A stretch of 64,000 nt of DNA from Dysidea avara. Lineage: Eukaryota > Porifera > Demospongiae > Dictyoceratida > Dysideidae. Below are positions 1 through 9,714 of this stretch, one piece after another. The notes beneath the pieces are model-generated. The model was not told where the DNA came from. It ran no database searches and saw nothing but the letters and a program-made list of their open reading frames with translations. The position numbers and the translations under genes were made by a program. Each line of letters opens with the position of its first letter. The first letter of the stretch is position 1. The stretch lies in contig NC_089279.1 in the NCBI RefSeq assembly GCF_963678975.1, forward strand, positions 35,917,933 through 35,981,932, written 5' to 3'.

Positions 1-75
1 TGTACTTCAGTCATATCTACATGTGTAGGAGACCTCCCTTGTTTCCCTACTCTTTTTTCTATTATCAATAATTGA
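1..75. mobile_element. Right arm of a foldback element, cut by the window edge
   Basis: The stretch around 25-75 (dinucleotides, then CCCTTGTTTCCCTACT and a T-rich run) matches the right arm of the long-inverted-repeat element at 34.1-34.35 kb and resembles the one at 4.5 kb. Only one arm is visible here, so the boundary and strand are unknown. Confidence 0.45.
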
Positions 76-657
76 ATGTAAAATTCCTTATACTTGTTTG
101 TTTACATAACATTATTATGACTGCTGAACCCGTGTATAAGTGAAGTGGTTATTAAGCTTCACTTTCAGCTATGTTCAGCCTGTTACACAGTGCTACAAAT
201 GAAGAACAGTAGGAGGAGAAGTGCCTCTGCAATCAATACAGTCGACACAAAAAATACGGATGATTTGTGTGCGCAATTATACTGACTAAGGTTTTCAGGA
301 ATTTGATCCAGCAACTCTCCATATGTTTTGTAGGTATAATGCAAAGACTGTCCTGCTATTGGGCCCTCCATCCAGCTGCAGCGGATAGTTGTTTTGTGTG
401 TGTGCTCATTTATTTATGTATTTATACACTATCACAAAAAAAAATAACTACAAAAAAATTATACTGACTAGAAAGTGGCCATCACACTTCACTTTCACAC
501 TATTACACAGTGTTATAAAAGAAGAACAGTATCAGAAGTGCCTCTGAAATCAATCCAGCCACCACAGAAAAAAAAGACGATTCCTGTTTACAAACGTACT
601 TTTTCCCAGGGCTTGATGGACTGCCCTTGCCCCCAGTAGAAAAAAAAGGCACGTGCT
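76..657. repeat. Fragments of a widespread interspersed repeat (family R1)
   Basis: About 130-440 and again 470-590 resemble the repeat at 12.13-12.6 and 47.38-47.9 kb: a CACTTTCAGCTATGTTCA box, then a TTACACAG box and a GAAGAACAG box, repeated after about 330 bases. I call this family R1 throughout. No gene is visible here; the short open frames do not resemble any family. Confidence 0.45.
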
Positions 658-660
658 GGG

Positions 661-735
<75 letters not shown>
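658..735. repeat. (GGCA)n microsatellite
   Basis: Perfect tandem tetranucleotide array, about 19 units. A much longer array of the complementary unit lies at 39.8-40.0 kb. Confidence 0.95.
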
Positions 736-1089
736 TTAAACCATTAAATACACTTTTAAAAAATATTTACAGTCTATTGGAATTTGGAAGCATTTAGGGT
801 CGTACTGAAGGCACTTTTGGGCTTGGTTATACCTAACCAATATACTGCCACGGCACCAGACGGTATTGTGAAGCTGGTTTTTGGGTGACTCTTTTTGGCC
901 AGAAAGACCCAAACCTTCATGATCCCAACTGTATGATGAATTGTTGCTTTCTAGTTAAGTTTATTTTGTGTGTATACTTTTACTACTAACTAAGTACACT
1001 CTAAAACTTTGTTATGTCTTACCATATTGTCTCAAATTATGGCTCGGGAGTTCATTTGCCTGGCAGTCCTGTTATGTAGAAATGTATAC

Positions 1090-1746
1090 AGTAATTTTCT
1101 TTAAACCAAAGAAAACCCACAAAAGGAAAAATCTATAAGACACAAATTGAAATACTTTGTGTCTTGTTGGATACAATCATATGACAAAAATCTTAGTACC
1201 AAAGTTTTTGTAAGAACACAATCTTTAATTTTCCGTCTAGTAAACTTACAATTACACTGATAGTGACAACCCGTACATCTCCTGACTGGTAACAATGATA
1301 TGTTAAAGGATGAACAATGATGACCAGAATAACATAATATCTTGACATGAGTCAGAGATAGAGAAGTGAAGACTTCTGACCACAACTTAAAATGTGTTAG
1401 CAAGAGTTAATAATGTAACTCTTGGTGTTAGGGACACACACAACACATACTAATTATCACACTTGCTGTATAAAGGAGGTAATAATGGATATCCCAGAAA
1501 CAACAACTGCCTTTGACATTATCACACAAATCACAAGACTTGGCAATGAAAATTTTTGAAGTTCTTTTCTTTTGTTTTATTAAAGTTCTCAATCATCACA
1601 TCTTGTTCAGTGGTGGACCCTAACCCTCTGTCCAGCCCAGTCAGTTACAACACACACAAGTGTTGATGGTACCTCACACACTACACTAGTCAGTATAAAT
1701 ACTTGTACACTGACTGACTTCACCAGTTAGTGAAGGAGTTACTATA
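1090..1746 (+). repeat. 5' flank of ApoL-like copy A, duplicated at 5.45-6.4 kb
   Basis: Long stretches of this flank recur upstream of copy B: the box TGAAATACTTTGTGTCTTGT near 1150 and 5620, GGTAATAATGGATATCCC near 1480 and 5800, and CATCACATCTTGTTCAGTGG near 1595 and 6205. The duplication therefore covered gene plus promoter. The B copy contains a 277-bp transposon that is absent here. Confidence 0.8.
1694..1701 (+). promoter_or_regulatory. TATA box of ApoL-like copy A
   Basis: TATAAATA 46 bp before the ATG at 1747. The same octamer lies upstream of copies B (6305) and C (9658), so it is probably the core promoter of the family. Confidence 0.6.
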
Positions 1747-2241
1747 ATGGCAGCTACTCCAGATCATGTTGAAGAGTTTGTAGACACTTTGTACAATAAT
1801 GACAGTGTTATTAGAGCTACCAGTAAGGTGATGTCAGATAGCGAACTAGTAGTGAAGTCTCTGGGGACAACAGTTGATCATATTAACAGATACAAAAAAG
1901 TTCTACAATGTGGTGTTGGAGCCTGGAGTTTTGTTGTATCCAGTGGAGGGGTAGCTGCCATTCTATGGACATATATATTTGCCTTTGATGTATTAGGCCC
2001 ATTATTAGGTGCAGCAATCCCACTGTGTGTGTTGTTTTGTATGGTATTAGGATTAATGGTAATACCAATGATAGTTGAAACATGGTTGGATAACAAGGTG
2101 ATGGAAATGGTAGACAACAAGTTGGTTCCTCAAGTAAAGCAACTACAAGCTTCCATCACAGAATTGCAAACAGTCTTGAGTTTTACAGCAGCTATCTCGC
2201 ATGCGGGTGGAGTTCTAGAATTGACACAAGAAAACTACTAG
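1747..2241 (+). CDS. ApoL-like membrane protein, copy A (short or truncated)
   Basis: Open frame of 164 codons. The N-terminal part (MAATPDHVEEFVDTLYNNDS, then a stretch ending LGTTVDHINRYKK) corresponds to the N-terminal helices of copy C at 9715. Residues about 55-118 form a hydrophobic hairpin. A charged segment VDNKLVPQVKQLQ follows and matches the helix after the hairpin in copies B and C. Vertebrate apolipoprotein L proteins share this order: helix bundle, Gly/Ala/Pro-rich hydrophobic hairpin, amphipathic helices; they are membrane-inserting proteins. Here the frame stops at 2239, and a related C-terminal segment continues out of this reading frame (2284-2469). The copy is thus either a short isoform or a damaged gene. 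ApoL-like is my call from pattern only; a generic two-TM protein is the alternative. Confidence 0.55.
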   Translation: MAATPDHVEEFVDTLYNNDSVIRATSKVMSDSELVVKSLGTTVDHINRYKKVLQCGVGAWSFVVSSGGVAAILWTYIFAFDVLGPLLGAAIPLCVLFCMVLGLMVIPMIVETWLDNKVMEMVDNKLVPQVKQLQASITELQTVLSFTAAISHAGGVLELTQENY

Positions 2242-2469
2242 TATCTGAAATCTATACAAGTCACAGCTGTAGCTGTAAACTCGATGGCAACTAATATCTG
2301 CTCAATATGTGTATTACTCAGAAAGAAGAGATGTCGGATTGTTGAAAAGATTGCCAACAAGGCATTGCCACAATTAAAACAGAAGTTAGAAAAAGTGAAG
2401 AGTTCGGTGCAACTGCTACATGCTACAGTGAAACAGAAACCATTAAAACTTGTCACTTCACAGAACTGA
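2242..2469 (+). pseudogene. Detached C-terminal tail of ApoL-like copy A
   Basis: An open stretch from 2284 encodes a charged segment (VEKIANKALPQLKQKLEKVK) resembling the C-terminal amphipathic helix of copies B and C (their tails hold QLLPWLQQKI and QVLPGLRQQI). It lies just after the stop of copy A. It was probably once part of the same protein. Confidence 0.4.
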
Positions 2470-3227
2470 TGCTATACAGCCTACAACAACATGGCTATAT
2501 ACAATTGCTTTGATTATAATCTAGGATAAATACATAATCGTTTTTGATTTGTTCCTTTGTAAAGTAGACAAGAAATATTTTAGTTGTTCATGCACAGTAA
2601 CAATATCCATTGTAACACTTTCACACCTCAGATTAAAGGAGCCGCCCGGGCTACATTTAGTATGTATCCCAGCTAGCCGGGTTACAACTGGGCTGTGATC
2701 ATATAGAACCAAAATCAATTGTGAGGATCGATTAATACTCACGTGATTAGGATGCATGACTTACATGAAACCACTCAGACGGAGAGCATTTTGTTATCCT
2801 TGCCATCCTACGAGTTGAAAAACATTGGGCTAAGGTGAGTACGAGTGTTATAGCTTATTCACCGATCGTTTTCACACATTTTCAAATACGGACACGCCCC
2901 ATCATGGAGCTACCACTCTGCACAGAGTAACCACTCTACAAGCAAGCTTACCTATCTAGGCCTTTAGTAAACTTTGTAATTTTTCTATAAAAGATTCAAT
3001 AGCACTGATTAAAACATTAAACTAACGTAAATGAAATCCTCCATGATATCACTAGGATATGTCCATTCACTGTAACCAAACGTAACTGGAACGTACTAAT
3101 TGCTGACCCACAATCAAAAATTTTAGGCATGCATATATAATACATCCAGTGGCTACACTCACAATGGCTTGGATGATTGATCGCCCTGTACAGGCTATTA
3201 GTCTGATAAATGTTACATACTATCTGT
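2470..3227. other. Intergenic stretch, no gene seen
   Basis: I find no coding match or RNA gene on either strand. There is no clear internal repeat. Confidence 0.4.
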
Positions 3228-3640
3228 GACACGGGTAGTGATGGGCGATACCAGGATTTTCAGAACGATACGATATCGATACGATATTGACTAAAATTGA
3301 CCGATATTGATACTTTTCGATACGATATTGTAACATTAATTTGCACCTGCAAATTGCTAGTTTTCACATAATTTGATATTAGGTAGCTACGGCTATACAC
3401 AATGGGGATTTCCTGTCCACATACACAAGAGTAACAGTAATTAGAAAATTGCTGAAGGTAATGGAAAGCTACAATTAACTATTAAATAAGCTAAAATAGA
3501 CATTTTAAAATTAAATCAGATCACGTGATGTATCGTATCGAAATATCGAGTTTTGAAAAATATATCGATACTTTTCGATATCAGCAAAAAATCAAACGAT
3601 ACGATATAATATCGATATATCGCCCAACACTAGACACGGG
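3228..3640. mobile_element. hAT-type MITE with 8-bp target duplication
   Basis: The element spans 3236-3632 (397 bp). Its ends are inverted repeats: TAGTGATGGGCGATA on the left, and TAGTGTTGGGCGATA read inward from the right. Both ends are flanked by the same 8 bases, GACACGGG (3228-3235 and 3633-3640), as hAT transposases leave. The interior is rich in CGATA/TATCG repeats and has no gene. It is inserted in another foldback element (see 3641). Confidence 0.85.
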
Positions 3641-3712
3641 GCATTCGGGCTTTGCCTGCACCCTTCGGGAAGTCGGGCATACATATCAGGCAAAGCCCTC
3701 ATGCCCGTGTTA
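3641..3712. mobile_element. Small foldback element hosting the hAT MITE
   Basis: GGGCTTTGCCTG and its complement CAGGCAAAGCCC form a hairpin, closed outside by ACACGGG and CCCGTGT. The left outer arm now lies on the far side of the MITE (near 3228). A relative with the same layout and a similar right tail (ACAACTATTAC against ATAACTATTAC) is at 7261. Confidence 0.65.
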
Positions 3713-3919
3713 CAACTATTACATGTACTTCCACTATTTAGTATACTAAACAGTGTATACAGAGAGTACTAAGATGATCTAGTTATCATATAGTATGGTA
3801 GTACTGTGTAGAAGAGATCATGGGATTTTAGCTGTCCTATATTATCCAAAAACCTCTTCATGACAGTTTGGCAAAGCACATAAATGGCTCCATGGCAACT
3901 CTAAATCTCTCTAGCTTCT

Positions 3920-4330
3920 GTGATTAAAATTAGCAACAGGATTGATTTCTTCACTGTTCGATGTCGTTTCTGCCTGAGACGAGACTTTTCACCAACTGCA
4001 ATGGCTACAGTGTATACACTGTACATCATGGATTTGCCATTGTCCTCCTTGTGTTGTGGTGAACATGTAATGGCTTCAGTTCAGCTATCACAAGAACTGT
4101 CCATATACTCCATAGTGACTGGGTTGATCGTAGAGACACTTCTCATGCTGTTGTTCACAGTTGTATAACAGGTAGAACATAGCTGAAGTGTACTGGCAAC
4201 TTCATTCTCAGTAATTGATAGTTGGGGATGTACATTTAGTTACAATTTAGTAGTGAATGTAGTGGGGCTCCTCGTATTGTTCATTGCTTGTAATGCTTTG
4301 TATACAACAGGTGGAACAGCTTAAAATGAA
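3920..4330 (+). repeat. R1 interspersed repeat, diverged copy
   Basis: Matches the R1 copies at 33.5 and 38.0 kb (TTGATTTCTTCACTGTTCGA, then the segment that ends ACATAGCTGAAG). The 82-codon open frame is part of the repeat; no host gene is supported. Confidence 0.55.
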
Positions 4331-4479
4331 GTGGAATGACCACGTCACTTTCCAGTAATATAGTCAGGGTGTATGCTAAGTCACTCAATTAATATGTCTG
4401 GCTGGCTCGATTAATTCTTTTGATGTGGTATGTGTTAGTTCACCAGTCATAAATTATGACAAACAAGTGTAAAATTCAT

Positions 4480-4660
4480 ATTTGAGCAAGGATCATAGAA
4501 ATAGAGAAAGCATTGAAACAAGGGAGGTCATCTACACCTGCGGTATCATTTAATCCCATACGTATTGATGTATAGGGATTAAATGTCCACTAGATATAGT
4601 AGCTCCGGGTATAGATGACCTTCCTTGACCTGTTTTGTTTCTATGATCCATACTCAAATA
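4480..4660. mobile_element. Foldback MITE
   Basis: Outer inverted repeats ATTTGAG...GGATCATAGAAA on the left and their complement on the right, with an inner arm pair around GGGATTAAATG / CATTTAATCCC. Related to the element at 34.1 kb and to the arm at 1-75. Confidence 0.7.
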
Positions 4661-5244
4661 TAACAGGGATATAAAAATCTGTCAGGCATTATATTTTAAG
4701 AGCTACTTTTACCACTAACTATAAGTACATATGTACATTCTAAAACTTTGTTACGCCTCACCATATTGTCTCAAATGATGGCCCGGGAGTTAATTTCTTT
4801 CAAGCAACTTTTTACCCCGGCTACAAAAAGGGACGGACAACTATACAAGACTAGAGTGACCAGTACTCTACTACAACTACCCTTGATGCTTTCCTTATGG
4901 ATTTCAAGCTTAAAGAGAATTCATTGAAACGTTCTTTACTTCAATGTTTATAATGCTGCATGGAATTGCTAGAAATTATGGCTGCACTAGTTATGACTGC
5001 ACTAGGTGTTCCTGGTATTTATTTCTGTTATTCTGTATGATACCACCAGCAACTGGACGCTGATGTATATGAGGCTGGCCATAATTCAAGGCAACACGGT
5101 ATTTCATATTGTGCCCATAAGTTACATGCATTATAGCAGCAGTTAAATCAGTTTAGATAGTTGTCTTTTGCTTTGTCATCTCTTGAAGTTGAAGTATCTA
5201 ATTAATGACCACCACTTCAGAGATAATTATTATTTTTTTTAATA

Positions 5245-5455
5245 AAGCTTTACAGCACAAGTGCTGAAGGTCTGTAGGACACCTGGTCCTACAGCCTACT
5301 CAAAGACATTAGATACAAAGACATTAGTTACATAAGGTGTGTTTGAAAAGTTGAAGGAAGGAGAAAAAATCCATGACTAGACCAAGGTAGCCTCGAACCT
5401 GCAGCCATCCGATTTACGAATCAGTATAGTTACTGCTCAGCGTGTGAGGTACTGT
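5245..5455 (-). mobile_element. Probable tRNA-derived SINE
   Basis: On the minus strand a pol III B-box-like sequence, GGTTCGAGGCT (about 5390-5400), follows a stretch resembling a tRNA anticodon arm. The body continues toward 5245. A second fragment with the same body (CTTTACAGCACAAGTG) lies near 45.17 kb. It is not an intact tRNA; I could not fold a full cloverleaf. Confidence 0.5.
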
Positions 5456-5846
5456 GCAATACAGGAAGCCATTGAAACTGTCAGTTTGCACTTTTTAAAA
5501 TGGCAGATCACATTTTCAGATTTGCCTGACACTCCTGTGTTGTTGAAATTACATAGATTTCTTTCTGAAACAACCACAATATCCTCAGTGAATGCAAAGG
5601 GAAAACCTGCAAGACATAAAGTGAAATACTTTGTGTCTTGTCGGATAACATCATATGACAAAAATGTTAGCACCACATTTTCTGTAAGACCATGACCTTT
5701 AATTTCTGTCCTACATTAGTAACCTTACAACTACACTGACAGACTAATTGTAGACTAAGACAGACAGACAAACTAACACACACTTGTTGTATACAGAAGG
5801 TAATAATGGATATCCCATAAATGACAACAGTCACTTGGATATTATC

Positions 5847-6123
5847 AAGAGTACATAATAAAAATAAGGAGGGAGAGTGTCTAACTGCCAATACAGCCTG
5901 TACAAAATCACTGTGTATTATTGAATAGACAATGATCTTTGAACAAATTAACACTTTTACTGATGATAGAGATCTGTTGATAGGTGTTGAGTGCTGTTGA
6001 TAAGTGTTGAATAATGTAAAGCTTTTGCTCTACCAATGTGTGGATTGTCTATAATACGCAGTGATTTTGGCTGAAGGTGTCCTAGTTAGACACTCTCCCT
6101 CCCTATTTTTATTATGTACTCTT
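5847..6123. mobile_element. 277-bp MITE with 9-bp target duplication (MULE-like)
   Basis: Perfect ends AAGAGTACATAAT on the left and their complement on the right. The inverted repeat extends about 38 bp with one mismatch through GAGGGAGAGTGTCTAAC. The 9 bases GATATTATC flank it on both sides (5838-5846, 6124-6132). The paralogous flank of copy A has the uninterrupted site near 1515-1525. Confidence 0.88.
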
Positions 6124-6304
6124 GATATTATCACACAAATCACCATACAAATCACAAGACTTTGTAATAAAGTTCTTTTCTTTTGTTTTATTAAAGTTCT
6201 CAATCATCACATCTTGTTCAGTGGTGGATCCTAACCCTCTGTCCAACCCAGTCAGTTACAACACACACAAGTGTTAATGGTACCTCACACACTACACTAG
6301 TCAG

Positions 6305-6312
6305 TATAAATA
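6305..6312 (+). promoter_or_regulatory. TATA box of ApoL-like copy B
   Basis: TATAAATA inside a block nearly identical to the promoter of copy A. The start codon at 6410 lies farther away because of a short AT-rich insertion near 6365-6400. Confidence 0.55.
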
Positions 6313-6409
6313 CTTGTACACTGCTGACTTCACCTTCACCAGTTAGTGAAGTAGTTACTATAATCAAGAGTAAATAATATATATATTCATGAACTCTTGC
6401 TATAATATA

Positions 6410-6589
6410 ATGGCAGCTATTCCAGATCACGTTGAAGAGTTTGTAGACACTTTGTACAATAATGACAGTGTTATTAGAGCTACCAGTAAGGTGATGTCAG
6501 ATAGTGAACTAGTAGTGGAGTCTCTGGGGACAACAGTTGATCAGATTAACAAATACAACAAAGTTGTACATGATAATATACCACTTTAG
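6410..6589 (+). pseudogene. ApoL-like copy B, N-terminal fragment
   Basis: From the ATG at 6410 the product is almost identical to the first 50 residues of copy A (MAAIPDHVEEFVDTLYNNDS and onward). Homology stops at about 6570, where foreign DNA begins. It resumes in frame-compatible form near 7360, so this is the 5' end of the gene whose remainder is the open frame at 7435-8301. Confidence 0.7.
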
Positions 6590-7151
6590 CGTGGGCGTTC
6601 AAAGGCGCCGCTCGGTATTTAGCTCGCATATTGCCCAGGCAATATCATGGGAAAGCGGTTTGCCAATGATTTTGATACCCAGCCAGTTCAAAGAATCGAT
6701 GCGCTTTGACTCGTTATATTGAGCGACATAGAGCTTTGTATTGTGGGACTCGGTTTTGTAGAGGTTGCTAAACTTAGTACATAGGCTAAGATAGAGTAGT
6801 TGGTTGTTACTAAAGGATAATGAAGGCACAAAATAATTGTTTGGGCGATTGTGGATGCGTATTTCTACCCACCACGTACAGCCTTTGAACAGACCACGGA
6901 ACAGCAAAGCTACTACTGCTACGTTGAAATAGGTTAGTAACTTACAGTTCTAAGTACTTAACTTAATATAATAACTTACGTACTGTCTCAATAGCGAAGT
7001 TAGTTGGCTTAACTTAATACAAAAATGATAACAATATAAACTCCATCCCACAATCGCAAGTTTTCTAACATTGCGTGTTGAAGTATAGTAACGTATTAAT
7101 GACATTTTAACGTATGGACAACGTTTTGATGGCTATTAGCCCACGCTATTA
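6586..7151. mobile_element. Insertion that splits ApoL-like copy B
   Basis: The ends carry short inverted repeats, TAGCGTGGGC near 6588 and GCCCACGCTA near 7139-7148. The base composition is more GC- and CpG-rich than the surroundings. I recognise no transposase. The five bases ACCAC lie next to both ends and may be a target duplication. Confidence 0.5.
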
Positions 7152-7260
7152 AAACCACAATCGATCTTCAGATGCTACTGTATAAAACAAATGGGATGAG
7201 TCCTCATTAGTTCTTTCACCTATTAGGTGAGTACGCCCCAAGTGATATATATCACTTGTA

Positions 7261-7358
7261 CCATGGCTGCTTGGGATTTTGCTGACATATACACCCGCAA
7301 CCCTCGGGCTTTGGGTGTATATATCAGCAAAATCCCTCGCAGCCATGGTATAACTATT
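7261..7358. mobile_element. Foldback element flanked by direct repeats
   Basis: Arms CCATGGCTGC + GGGATTTTGCTGA + ATATACACCC and their complement form a long hairpin around a GC-rich loop. ACTTGTA flanks it at 7254-7260 and 7359-7365. Same layout as the element at 3641. The coding homology of copy B resumes exactly at its right edge. Confidence 0.7.
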
Positions 7359-7434
7359 ACTTGTAGCCTGGTGTAGTATAGGGCTGATTAGTAGTGTAGC
7401 AGTAATTCTCTGTACATTTCTGTTAGTCTTTAAC

Positions 7435-8301
7435 ATGGTACACTTATCATTTGGTACACTGGGAGGACTGGTGTATATCCTATTTGGAATATTAATTGTA
7501 GGCCAAGTTGAAACACCACAAGTAAGAGAGATTGTGGAGGATAAGATGGCACCTCAAGTGAAGCAACTACAGGTGTCCATCATGGAGCTACAGAAATGGC
7601 TGACAGCTAATCTTGTTATACTTGAAGGATCAGTTGTAAAGTTACAAGCAAACAATGGACTACTCAGTGAGAATAGTAATGCTGTCAGGAAACTGATCTC
7701 AGATAGTGAATTAGCAGTAAAGTCTCTGGAGAGAATAGTTGATGATATTGACAGATACAATCAGTTTGTACAAGTTGGTAGACAACTAGGGTATGGTGTA
7801 CAGATAGGTAGAGGTGTGGTTGTAGTATTAGCGATTAAAGGATTGTTCATAGATGACATAACTGAATTTTTCATAGGAATCTGTATAATGGGAATAGTAT
7901 GTGGAACATCTCTCATGATGTTTGGAATGGCATTTATAAAAGTGTTTAACAATGAACTGTATTTTGAGACAAATAGAATTGTGGAACATCGAGCTATTCC
8001 TCTACTAAAGAAATTACAAGGATCCATAAATGAGTTGAAGGCACAATGGAGAGGTGTGGCAGGGGTGTGTGCTACCTTGTGTGTTAATACAGCGAATCAA
8101 AAGACACAACTCAACTATCTCAATTCTCAGAACTTGTCACCAACTACCACCACACCTGTTCAGTGGTTGGCAAATGTTCACCATTTAACTTGGGAATTTG
8201 TCCACAGTAAGACAATTTTGACAGCAGAGCAGATTATTGAGCAGCTGTTACCATGGTTACAACAGAAGATAAAGTACCTGAAGAATGTAAACAACAACTG
8301 A
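7435..8301 (+). CDS. ApoL-like copy B, remaining open frame (second module)
   Basis: Open frame of 288 codons; the homologous frame in fact runs back without stops to about 7362. Residues 1-60 complete a first module: hydrophobic hairpin, then a helix with MAPQVKQLQ. From about residue 85 a second module starts: a helix with SDSELAVKSLERIVDDID, a hydrophobic hairpin (about 120-170), a helix with IPLLKKLQGS, and a C-terminal amphipathic helix (QLLPWLQQKI). The gene therefore encoded two ApoL-like modules in tandem before being split by insertions at 6.57-7.36 kb. A spliced or internally started product is possible but nothing shows it. AATAAA overlaps the stop (near 8300). Confidence 0.55.
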   Translation: MVHLSFGTLGGLVYILFGILIVGQVETPQVREIVEDKMAPQVKQLQVSIMELQKWLTANLVILEGSVVKLQANNGLLSENSNAVRKLISDSELAVKSLERIVDDIDRYNQFVQVGRQLGYGVQIGRGVVVVLAIKGLFIDDITEFFIGICIMGIVCGTSLMMFGMAFIKVFNNELYFETNRIVEHRAIPLLKKLQGSINELKAQWRGVAGVCATLCVNTANQKTQLNYLNSQNLSPTTTTPVQWLANVHHLTWEFVHSKTILTAEQIIEQLLPWLQQKIKYLKNVNNN

Positions 8302-9657
8302 ATAAAATCACAACAATGACTAGTAATGTTAACAACTCTAGTTGAAGTGTTTTAGCTGTTGATATATTTTGTAGTCAATTGTTATTATTGTATTGAACAA
8401 TTTCATAAACAAGTGTAACGGAACATTTCTAATTTTCCCTTCCATAATTCATACCTGGGCAATATTTCAATATAATATTGGTGATATTGAACTACACAAT
8501 ATATTGTATCGAGGTAAAGTATAAAGCCACAATAATATCGTCTAGACAATATATTTGCCAATATCGCTTATGTCACCTAATTAAACCTGTTGTGTTTCTT
8601 GCACTTGCTATATACCTACAAGGAAAGGCAATTCGATTATGGGCAAATTCCAGCTGTTGTCTGGCACCATTTCACATTCTATGATATAACATGATGCTAT
8701 AATGTGTTATGTAATGTCACTACGGTTCAACGGATATTTAGGTTGTGCCTCAGCTTCAGAGAAATTTACTTTCTGTCTCACACAAAAAGTAATTGCCATT
8801 TTTCCAAGAAATCCAAAGGTTCTCATAAAACAAAGTACCATATTTCCTTGGTGAAACATCGTACCTTCAATTATAGATTGTGAAAATAAGATTGTTTTCA
8901 TGTAGTTGAGTTTGAATAACTGTGCCTCATTCATTTTTTAATTATGTAGGTAATAAATATCACACAGTATACAGCCATAACACTTGTGCGAAACATACCC
9001 CACTGTTTGTACAGCAATTACCAAGGAAGACAAAGAAGTTTAGTGGGTTAGGGTTAGCTAATAGATAATAACAAATTACACTATTTCTGCGAGCAGCAGT
9101 ACCAGAATCAATATCACAGAATTGTGTGTATGGAAATGACTTGTACACAAACACACAATAAGTAAAATGCAAGTACACATTAAATTACTAAGGTTTACTA
9201 AACCCATACACCATTATGGTCTAAATAGGACATATATAGTGTACATCTGTACATAATCTCTAAACACTTTATAGAGCCATAATGACGTACCTGATACGTG
9301 GTATAGTCATTGTTGTGTATTGAAGACAACTGAGGTTCTGTAAAGGAGTCTACCAAATTGAACAAACTAGCAGATACTAAAACATGCATAAAAGCAATGG
9401 TGGGCATGATCTTTTAAGCTGTGTGATCTCCTGAATAGCTCAGGAACCTTCCACAAAAACACAAGGGACTTGAAGGCATGTTAGTGTAACACTGTACCAT
9501 CTGCCTAGTATTGATGTACTGTTCAACCACAAAACACTTACATATAAACAAGGGGAATTTTTTGGGAATACCCAGATATAATAGAACAAGTATTAAATTA
9601 GCAGTTGGGGAAACCCCATGGAAATCCCTTTAGTTTCATCATGCAATATATTATTGG
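8302..9657. other. Intergenic region, no gene seen
   Basis: About 8450-8560 holds ATATTG/CAATAT palindromic blocks of the same flavour as the hAT MITE interior at 3.3 kb. The rest shows no coding match on either strand. Confidence 0.4.
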
Positions 9658-9665
9658 TATAAATA
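9658..9665 (+). promoter_or_regulatory. TATA box of ApoL-like copy C
   Basis: TATAAATA 49 bp before the ATG at 9715, at the same position as in copy A although the surrounding flank is otherwise not similar. Confidence 0.55.
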
Positions 9666-9714
9666 AGGACAGCCTGACTGAATCTGGCATTTGTAACACA
9701 TGTAGCAGTTAAAG

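Noticed and set aside
1878-2120. Minus-strand open frames opposite ApoL-like copy A
   Set aside because: Shadows of the plus-strand gene; no family pattern.
5385-5450. Possible tRNA gene on the minus strand
   Set aside because: A B box is present but the acceptor stem and A box do not fit; a SINE is more likely.
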